This document shows positions 1 to 5,160 of a stretch of 5,524 bases of DNA, in pieces; position 1 is the first letter of the stretch; every line of letters begins with the position of its first letter. Under the pieces are notes generated by a model. The model searched no databases. It was not told where the DNA came from and worked only from the letters and a program-made list of their open reading frames with translations. Location of the stretch: assembly GCA_023429265.1 (NCBI GenBank), contig JAEYVS010000066.1:1-5524 (forward strand). The letters are read 5' to 3'. The position numbers and the translations under genes are program-made. Origin of the DNA: Bacteroidota bacterium. GTDB taxonomy: Bacteria; Bacteroidota; Ignavibacteria; Tepidaquicellales; Tepidaquicellaceae.

Positions 1-788
1 GCTTCGGTTATTAATGAAAGCTTTTTGTTTATAATGCGGTAAACCTTCATTTCATATAGTTTATTCCCCTTATTGTCGATAAAGAGATAAGGGGATTTTT
101 TTACGTCAGAAATATCCCTGATCTGAATAAAATTCTTCAATGCCTTTAAAGCATACTCGCCGAAGGGAATTATCCGTTCCTTAGAACCCTTACCCATCAC
201 CTTTACGGTTTTTTTAGACATATCCACATTTATCATCTTCAGCCCGATCAATTCGGAAAGCCTCATTCCGGTGCTGTAAAACAATTCCAGAATTGCCTTT
301 TCGAGAGTGGTAAACTCCACCTCACCCTTTTCATCCAGCAGATCCTCCATTTCCTTTTTGCTGAGGAAATTCGGGAGCTTCTTATCGAGCCGGGGAAAGA
401 TAAGGTTTGAAGCTGTGTTCTTTGAGACATACCCTTCCCTGCTCAAAAACTTATATAATGATTTAAGCACTGATATCTTTCGTGAAATGGATTTCTTTGA
501 AAATTTAGTGGTTGTCTTAGATGGCTTATTGAATATTTTGCTTGCCGGATCGGAAAGCTCAGCTACGAATGATTTTAGTATAGCTAAGGGTATTTTGTTA
601 AAGTCTATATCATAAGCCCCGGGATCGAAATCCTGTTTTGCTTCAATACCGTTTTCGGTTACGTAAAGAAATTTTGCGAACTGGAGGAGGTCATTCTTAT
701 AAGAGATAAGAGTATTCGGAGAGTAATTTTTCGTTACCTCCAAATACTCTAAATATTCGTCCGTGTATTTGTTAAAGCTCTTTTTCAA
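1..788 (-). CDS. xerC: Xer-family tyrosine recombinase, 3' end outside window
   Basis: Site-specific recombinase of the XerC/XerD type, which in this family resolves chromosome dimers at dif. The first 262 residues are visible. The N-terminal SAM-like core-binding domain (about residues 8-125) carries the typical EYLEYLEV and YSPNTLISYKNDL signatures. The catalytic domain begins near 138 and shows the STGMRLSEL box with catalytic Arg176 and the GKGSKER hairpin with Lys200. Their 24-residue spacing equals that of E. coli XerD R148/K172. The HxxR box, second His and Tyr nucleophile lie beyond the left edge. No ATG or GTG is available in frame after the topA stop, so TTG at 788-786 (MKKSFNKYTD) is the chosen start; it gives a normal N-terminus. 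The gene follows topA after 42 nt and is probably cotranscribed; topA-xer linkage is known in other bacteria. The N-domain is about 28 residues longer than in XerD. XerC versus XerD cannot be decided here. Confidence 0.9.
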   Translation of the reverse strand, partial: MKKSFNKYTDEYLEYLEVTKNYSPNTLISYKNDLLQFAKFLYVTENGIEAKQDFDPGAYDIDFNKIPLAILKSFVAELSDPASKIFNKPSKTTTKFSKKSISRKISVLKSLYKFLSREGYVSKNTASNLIFPRLDKKLPNFLSKKEMEDLLDEKGEVEFTTLEKAILELFYSTGMRLSELIGLKMINVDMSKKTVKVMGKGSKERIIPFGEYALKALKNFIQIRDISDVKKSPYLFIDNKGNKLYEMKVYRIINKKLSLITE

Positions 789-803
789 AAGAGATCTTTG
801 TTT

Positions 804-823
804 GCTTTTCCATCTGGAAAAGC
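804..823 (-). repeat. Perfect intercistronic hairpin between topA and xer
   Basis: GCTTTTCC (804-811) and GGAAAAGC (816-823) are perfect complements separated by a 4-base loop. The hairpin lies 7 nt past the topA stop and 15 nt before the TTG start of the recombinase gene. No U-tract follows on the minus strand, so it does not look like an intrinsic terminator. It is better read as an intercistronic structure that could affect mRNA processing, stability or initiation at the weak TTG start. The structure is seen; the role is inferred. Confidence 0.5.
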
Positions 824-830
824 GATAGCT

Positions 831-3170
831 TTATTCCGAAACTGCTTCCTTATCAGCTTCGACTGAATCGTCCTTTATCTCATATTTAGCTTTACAGTTA
901 GGACATTCGAGGAAATCTCCGTCCTTCTTAGTATGCTTTTTTACGAGATAATTACTGTCGCACTGCTCGCAATTTTGAATTACCGGCATGTAATTAGTGA
1001 TAAAGTCACAATCAGGATATCTGGTACATCCATAGAATAAGCGCTTGGCCTTGCCGCCGCGCCTTTCGAGGATCTCCCCTTCTTTACACTTAGGACATTT
1101 AATGCCCAAAGTAATAGGTTTAATACCCTTACACTTAGGATAGTTTGAACAGCCGTAGAATTTTCCATATCTACCGACCTTAACAACCATATCAGAGCCG
1201 CACAGGTCGCATTTAACGCCTTTAGCAAGCTCCTTGTGCTCTGCGTGCTCCTCTTCCAGGGGCATTGAGGCTTTACAGGTTGGGTATTTTTCGCACGCCA
1301 TGAACTGACCGTTGCGTCCCCACTTTTTCACCATCTTTGCGCCGGTTTCTTCACCGCACTCAGGACAGGTGACATCGGTACGTACTGTCAACGTTGCCTT
1401 GATATCTTTAGCTACTTTGTCTGCTTCATCCAGGTCTTTGCTGAATGGAATATAAAAATCATCTAATACTTTCTTATACGTTGATTCACCATTGGCAATA
1501 GTATCGAGCTCATCTTCCATCTTAGCGGTAAATTCCGCGTTTATTACATCATCGAAGTGTTCTCCGAGAATCTCATTTACGGTCATCCCTAAATTAGTAG
1601 CAAAAAGTTTTCTTTCGTTAAGTTCTACATATTTTCTATCGATTACTGTAGTGACGATCAAAGCAAAGGTACTGGGACGTCCTATGCCTAGAGCGTCCAG
1701 TTGCTTGATAAGACTGCTTTCGGTGTATCTCGCAGGCGGCTTGGTGAATTTCTGCTCCTTTGACATGCTGATTGCTTTTACCATATCATCTACATTCAGA
1801 TTATCCGGTATAATGGCATTATCCTCATCCTGATCCTTATCATCCGAGCTATCACCGTAAACTTTTAAGAAACCCTCGAACTTTACTGTTCTGCCTGATG
1901 CCCTGAACCAATATTGATCGGTATTTCCTCTCGGGGAAAGAGCCTTAATTATAATGGTCTTTTGGTCGAATACAGCAGGATTCATCTGAGAAGCAACAAA
2001 CCTGTTCCATATCAATGTGTATAGAGCCAAAAGGTCCTTACCAAGGGATTTTAGTGTTTCCGGAGGCCTCTCAAGTGCCGTAGGGCGAATAGCTTCGTGA
2101 GCATCCTGTGTTTTCTTGGTGCTTTTCTTTCCCGCGGTTGAGTTTGGTTTAGCCGGCACATAGTCCTTGCCGTACTTTTCTGCTATGTATGCCCTGCACG
2201 AATCCACTGCTTCCGGGCTAAGTCTTGTCGAATCTGTCCTCATATAAGTGATAAGACCAACGTTACCCTCACCCTTAACGACTTCCTGTCCTTCATATAG
2301 TTTCTGGGCAAGCATCATCGTCTTCTTAGGGGAATACCCGAGATTAGTTGAAGCAGCCTGCTGGAGTACACTAGTAGTAAAAGCAAGAGGCGGATTACGC
2401 TTTACTTCTTTAACGGTAATATCAGTTATCTTGTATTGATTATTCTGAAGCTCCTGGATTATCTTATGAGCGTGATCGATGTCCTCTATACGTGGATTTT
2501 CACCGTTAAACTTCAGGGTATCATCATTTATCTTATATAGCTTCGCGTTGAAGGGTTTTGAACTCCCTGATGGCTTCGAGAAGAGCCCATCGATTGTCCA
2601 GTATTCCTTCGGCACAAATGCCTGTATTTCCTTCTCACGTTCGCAGATTATTTTCAATGCTACCGATTGCACACGTCCCGCGGAGAGCCCAAAGAAAAAG
2701 GTCTTCCATAAAAATGGGCTTACTTTATATCCCAGTATCCTGTCCATAACCCGGCGCGCCATCTGCGAAGTCACAAGGTCTTCATTTACACTGCGGGGAT
2801 TATCCATTGCTTCCTGGACACCAGCTTTAGTGATCTCATTAAAGAGTACACGCTGGATATTCTTATTCACCGGTTTTATTTCACCTGCAATATCTGCCGC
2901 GATGGCTTCTCCCTCTCTATCAGGGTCAGTCGCTATGTATATTTTATCGGACTTCTTTGCAAGACTTTTCAATTTTTCTACCACATCTTCCTTACCCGCT
3001 ATAATCTCATAGTTTGGCTTATAATCATCCTCTATGTCTACACTTATCTTACTTTTTGGAAGATTTTTGATATGACCGACTGTCGCCTCTACCACATAGT
3101 CTTTCCCAAGATACTTATTGATAGTCTTAGCTTTGGATGGTGACTCTACTATAACTAATGATTTACCCAT
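831..3170 (-). CDS. topA: DNA topoisomerase I (type IA)
   Basis: Relaxes negatively supercoiled DNA by transient single-strand cleavage through a 5'-phosphotyrosine link. The 779-residue protein is complete and of usual length. The N-terminal TOPRIM domain (about 1-115) has Glu9 in VESPSKAKTI and the metal-binding DPDREGE motif (Asp82, Asp84, Glu86). The active-site segment ITYMRTDSTRLS places the nucleophile at Tyr309 with Arg311 beside it. AHEAIRPT (357-364) and the RYTESSLIKQLDALGIGRPS segment (481-500) are typical of the family. The C-terminus carries four Cys4 zinc-ribbon units: C602/605/626/632, C654/657/674/680, C692/695/715/721 and C734/737/756/759, followed by an acidic tail. The ATG at 3170 gives the standard MGKSLVIVES start and has A-rich sequence rather than a Shine-Dalgarno upstream. 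It lies 90 nt downstream of ybeY and 42 nt upstream of the recombinase gene. Confidence 0.98.
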   Translation of the reverse strand: MGKSLVIVESPSKAKTINKYLGKDYVVEATVGHIKNLPKSKISVDIEDDYKPNYEIIAGKEDVVEKLKSLAKKSDKIYIATDPDREGEAIAADIAGEIKPVNKNIQRVLFNEITKAGVQEAMDNPRSVNEDLVTSQMARRVMDRILGYKVSPFLWKTFFFGLSAGRVQSVALKIICEREKEIQAFVPKEYWTIDGLFSKPSGSSKPFNAKLYKINDDTLKFNGENPRIEDIDHAHKIIQELQNNQYKITDITVKEVKRNPPLAFTTSVLQQAASTNLGYSPKKTMMLAQKLYEGQEVVKGEGNVGLITYMRTDSTRLSPEAVDSCRAYIAEKYGKDYVPAKPNSTAGKKSTKKTQDAHEAIRPTALERPPETLKSLGKDLLALYTLIWNRFVASQMNPAVFDQKTIIIKALSPRGNTDQYWFRASGRTVKFEGFLKVYGDSSDDKDQDEDNAIIPDNLNVDDMVKAISMSKEQKFTKPPARYTESSLIKQLDALGIGRPSTFALIVTTVIDRKYVELNERKLFATNLGMTVNEILGEHFDDVINAEFTAKMEDELDTIANGESTYKKVLDDFYIPFSKDLDEADKVAKDIKATLTVRTDVTCPECGEETGAKMVKKWGRNGQFMACEKYPTCKASMPLEEEHAEHKELAKGVKCDLCGSDMVVKVGRYGKFYGCSNYPKCKGIKPITLGIKCPKCKEGEILERRGGKAKRLFYGCTRYPDCDFITNYMPVIQNCEQCDSNYLVKKHTKKDGDFLECPNCKAKYEIKDDSVEADKEAVSE

Positions 3171-3260
3171 ATTTAGGTTTTATTGAAAAAATGGTTTTAC
3201 GAATGTATCTGTAATCTGTGTAATGTTTATTCCCATAGAAATAGTTCCACAGGTCAAAAA

Positions 3261-3713
3261 TTAAGTATTTAATTGCAAATATCCAACTTTTTGAAGATAA
3301 TGGTCTTCCATTTTCCGCATTACCTTCTGATTTTTAACGTCCTTATCATCATACCCGCATAAATGCAATAGTCCGTGAAGAACTACCCTGAATAATTCTT
3401 CGGAGAAATCTTTCTTAAATCTCTTGGAGTTATGCTTTACCGTATCCGGGGAGATAATAATGTCGCTCTCGAGCTTTCCATCATCATCCGTATCATAAAA
3501 TGTAAGTATATCCGTCTCGTAATTATGAGAAAGGTACTTATTGTTGAAATCTTTTATAGTATCATCAGAACAAAACAAAAAACCAACTACCGAACAATTT
3601 AATCCTTCTTCTTTCCCAAGTACAGTAATATACTCTTTCACCTTCTTCTTGAATTCAGGTATCCTTTTCTGGTCTATGAACTCTACTTCAAATATGAAAT
3701 TCGTCTTTGTAAT
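3261..3713 (-). CDS. ybeY: YbeY endoribonuclease / rRNA maturation factor, probable AUU start
   Basis: YbeY (UPF0054) is a metal-dependent single-strand RNase involved in 16S rRNA 3' maturation and ribosome quality control. The signature is HGLLHLCGYDDKD near the C-terminus. The ligands are H113, H117 and D123 when numbered from 3713, with the +4/+10 spacing of E. coli H114/H118/H124 but Asp as the third ligand. The YETDILTFYD and ESDIIIS strands also fit the family. The first conventional start is GTG at 3641, giving 126 residues, but that removes the N-terminal strand and much of helix 1. The same frame stays open and YbeY-like (NFIFEVEFID) back to a TAA at 3722-3720, and the only start-like codons there are ATT at 3716 and 3713. 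The second lies 4 nt after an AAGG and gives 150 residues, a normal length. The frame is certain; the start is inferred. It begins 15 nt after the preceding gene's stop, so cotranscription is likely. Confidence 0.9.
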   Translation of the reverse strand: MTKTNFIFEVEFIDQKRIPEFKKKVKEYITVLGKEEGLNCSVVGFLFCSDDTIKDFNNKYLSHNYETDILTFYDTDDDGKLESDIIISPDTVKHNSKRFKKDFSEELFRVVLHGLLHLCGYDDKDVKNQKVMRKMEDHYLQKVGYLQLNT

Positions 3714-3728
3714 AATGCCTTAATGATA

Positions 3729-4175
3729 TTATGCTGACTCTGTAACTGACAGCGCTACCGCTGAAAGCAGCTTCTCGGAATTCAACTCACCAAAATCGGA
3801 ACTCAACAGCTTCTTATCTACATTCGAATACAAAGCACAGTCACCCTGCCTGGAAATGATCAAGCCGGAGATCTTATCTCCTGCCTCAGAAACAAAGATG
3901 GCTTCTTCGAGCATTTTGCTCACTATGAATTTATTACAGGATTGCAGCTGTAAATGACAATTATTCGTATATACCGATATCAGAAAGGAATTTTCATTTC
4001 CTTCGTCTGTCTCGGGTATGATATCTATGTGTATTTTTGAATTATCCTTCTCATTCTTTAACTGCATCGAGTAGGATCCGCCCTCGCTGGCAAATGTAGT
4101 TTCAAACAGCTCTTCTATCTGCTTGATAAGCTCATTATTGCCGTCCCTGAAATTTATCAAGTAACTCCCTTTCAT
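3729..4175 (-). CDS. Uncharacterised 148-residue protein
   Basis: I do not recognise this family. The predicted product is soluble: no signal peptide, membrane segment, metal-binding cluster or obvious catalytic motif is visible. It begins MKGSYLINFRDGNNELIKQI and looks like mixed alpha/beta, with several alternating hydrophobic strands (for example KIHIDIIPET and SFLISVYTNN) and a helical C-terminus ending in LLSAVALSVTESA. Its four cysteines or so are scattered. The ATG at 4175 lies 4 nt after a strong hairpin, and the only purine-rich element upstream (AGGG, 4208-4205) is inside that stem. The stop is 15 nt before the probable ybeY start, so the two genes are likely cotranscribed. Real-gene status rests on length, an uninterrupted frame, strand agreement and tight packing with ybeY. 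Confidence 0.8.
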   Translation of the reverse strand: MKGSYLINFRDGNNELIKQIEELFETTFASEGGSYSMQLKNEKDNSKIHIDIIPETDEGNENSFLISVYTNNCHLQLQSCNKFIVSKMLEEAIFVSEAGDKISGLIISRQGDCALYSNVDKKLLSSDFGELNSEKLLSAVALSVTESA

Positions 4176-4179
4176 TTAA

Positions 4180-4211
4180 AAACCCTAACTGACGTGAATC
4201 AATTAGGGTTT
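4180..4211 (-). terminator. Hairpin after the cold-shock gene, terminator-like
   Basis: Read on the minus strand, AAACCCTAATTGA (4211-4199) pairs with TCAGTTAGGGTTT (4192-4180) around a 6-nt loop. All 13 positions pair, one as U.G. The same position on the plus strand would be a C-A mismatch, so the RNA structure favours minus-strand transcription. A short run of five U (4182-4178) overlaps and follows the stem. It begins 22 nt after the cold-shock stop, fitting an intrinsic terminator or attenuator. It ends only 4 nt before the next ATG, so it could instead shield that start. Confidence 0.65.
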
Positions 4212-4233
4212 AATGTTTTTACTGCCGGCTTTT

Positions 4234-4446
4234 TTAGCCAGTGACGCGGACATTTTTTGCTTTTTGTCCCTTGTCGTCTTCTTCTATTTCATACTCAACT
4301 GCTACACCGTCTTCAAGAGTCTTGAAGGAAGTATCTGAAGCAATTGCAGTATAATGTACGAAGATGTCCTTTGCTTCGCCGTCATCGCTGACGATAAAGC
4401 CAAAGCCTTTTTTGGCATCAAACCATTTTACTTTTCCTGTCGGCAT
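4234..4446 (-). CDS. Cold-shock domain protein (CspA family)
   Basis: Small single-stranded nucleic-acid-binding protein. In this family such proteins act as RNA chaperones or transcription antiterminators in the cytoplasm. The 70-residue product is a complete single cold-shock domain: GKVKWFDAKKGFGFI contains the RNP1 motif (KGFGFI), DIFVHYTAI contains RNP2 (IFVHY, with Tyr where many members have His), and it ends in KAKNVRVTG, the usual final strand. The ATG at 4446 gives the standard MPTGKVKWF start; no Shine-Dalgarno is seen in the 12 nt before it. It has its own long leader with a promoter-like element and ends just before a terminator-like hairpin, so it is probably largely a monocistronic message. 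Whether it is induced by cold or constitutive cannot be told from sequence. Confidence 0.97.
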   Translation of the reverse strand: MPTGKVKWFDAKKGFGFIVSDDGEAKDIFVHYTAIASDTSFKTLEDGVAVEYEIEEDDKGQKAKNVRVTG

Positions 4447-4468
4447 TACTTAGAAATTTAATAATAAC

Positions 4469-4530
4469 TCCGCATTTGAGAATCAAAGACACAGGCATAA
4501 AATAATTAAAAGACACAACCCAAATGCAGA
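4469..4530 (-). promoter_or_regulatory. Long-range stem in the cold-shock gene 5' leader
   Basis: On the transcript, UCUGCAUUUG (4530-4521) can pair with CAAAUGCGGA (4478-4469): ten pairs, one of them U.G, closing a loop of about 42 nt. The 3' arm ends 22 nt before the AUG. The loop contains two copies of TGTGTCTTT (4517-4509 and 4493-4485). Long structured leaders that refold with temperature are known for csp mRNAs; applying this here is inference. The large loop makes the fold less certain than a simple hairpin. Confidence 0.35.
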
Positions 4531-4572
4531 ACAATACCTGTACTTTGCAGTGATTAAAGAACAATATGTACT

Positions 4573-4601
4573 AAAATAGATATATTAAATTGATTTGTCA
4601 A
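4573..4601 (-). promoter_or_regulatory. Sigma70-like promoter for the cold-shock gene
   Basis: A perfect -35 box TTGACA (4601-4596) is followed after 17 nt by TATTTT (4578-4573), which matches 4 of 6 bases of the -10 consensus. Transcription would begin near 4566, giving a leader of roughly 120 nt. It lies directly downstream of the terminator-like hairpin that ends the preceding operon, where a new promoter is expected. A Bacteroidota-type -33/-7 element was looked for and not found. Confidence 0.45.
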
Positions 4602-4607
4602 TAAGTA

Positions 4608-4646
4608 AACCCCTGAAAAACAATTATTCCTTGACTTTCAGGGATT
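4608..4646 (-). terminator. Terminator-like hairpin at the end of the E2/gamma-CA operon
   Basis: On the minus strand AATCCCTGAAA (4646-4636) pairs with TTTCAGGGGTT (4618-4608), 11 pairs with one U.G, around a 17-nt loop. The 5' arm is inside the last codons of the carbonic-anhydrase-like gene and its stop codon lies in the loop. The following sequence (TTTACTTATTG, counting from the stem's final T's) is only moderately U-rich, so termination may be incomplete. Confidence 0.45.
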
Positions 4647-5160
4647 CCTCTTTCCTGTAATTTTCCACATAAAATAGATAATTCCGCGCACTTTGGGCTA
4701 TTTTTTCGATCTCCTCACTCCTCAAATCCCGCACTATCTTTCCGGGCACACCGGCGACTAAAACTCCTTCAGGAACCTCAAATCCCTCTTTTATCAGCGT
4801 CCCTGCGGCTACCAGGGAATTCGAATTAACCACGCAATTATCCAGTAATATTGCTCCCATCCCTATCAGCACCGAATGCTTGACAGTACACCCGTGCAGC
4901 ACCACATTATGCCCCACAGTAACGTCAGCCCCTACTATTAATGGGTACTTTTGCCAGGTCACGTGAAGCATCGAGTTATCCTGGATGTTGGTTCTTTCCC
5001 CTACCCGTATGTAATTCACATCACCACGGATGACCGTATTGTACCAGACATTAACGTCCTTCTCCAGTACCACATCGCCTATGATACGGGCTCCGTCTCT
5101 GAGAAATACAGACTCGTGTATATTTGGCTCTATGCCGTTATATGATTCAATGGTGATCAT
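4624..5160 (-). CDS. Gamma-class carbonic anhydrase-like protein (YrdA/PaaY type)
   Basis: Left-handed parallel beta-helix protein with hexapeptide repeats, forming trimers in characterised relatives with zinc bound between subunits. The 178-residue product has the family's key residues: Arg45 and Asp47 in the RGD motif, Gln60 in NIQDNS, and the metal-ligand triad His66 (SMLHVTW), His84 and His89 (GHNVVLHGC). Helix turns run from about residue 18 to 140, ending in AAGTLIKEGFEVPEGVLVAG and VPGKIVRDL, followed by a C-terminal helix. The intact triad is compatible with metal binding, but many YrdA/PaaY relatives have little or no demonstrated carbonic anhydrase activity, and some act on other substrates, so the reaction is left open. 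ATG at 5160 overlaps the upstream E2-like stop as TAATG, predicting translational coupling. A terminator-like hairpin overlaps its 3' end, so it appears to be the last gene of its operon. Confidence 0.95.
   Translation of the reverse strand: MITIESYNGIEPNIHESVFLRDGARIIGDVVLEKDVNVWYNTVIRGDVNYIRVGERTNIQDNSMLHVTWQKYPLIVGADVTVGHNVVLHGCTVKHSVLIGMGAILLDNCVVNSNSLVAAGTLIKEGFEVPEGVLVAGVPGKIVRDLRSEEIEKIAQSARNYLFYVENYRKEESLKVKE

Noticed and set aside
307..615. 102-codon plus-strand open frame opposite the recombinase
   Set aside because: It is Ser/Leu-rich shadow translation of the minus-strand Xer domain, which has clear family motifs.
980..1228. 82-codon minus-strand frame inside the topA 3' end
   Set aside because: It is an alternate-frame shadow of the zinc-ribbon repeats; its Cys/Gly-derived composition follows from those codons.
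2479..3012. 177-codon plus-strand open frame opposite topA
   Set aside because: It lies wholly antisense to the TOPRIM and core region of topA, its product has no recognisable motif, and its length is explained by the codon use of the real gene.
3171..3260. Possible topA promoter in the ybeY-topA gap (TTGACC at 3257-3252; TACATTCG, resembling a Bacteroidota -7 box)
   Set aside because: No acceptable -10 lies 16-19 nt after TTGACC, and no TTTG-type -33 box precedes TACATTCG at the right distance. No hairpin is visible either. The gap may hold a promoter, but none can be supported.
4951..5145. 64-codon plus-strand open frame opposite the gamma-CA-like gene
   Set aside because: It is antisense to conserved beta-helix motifs and has no independent support.
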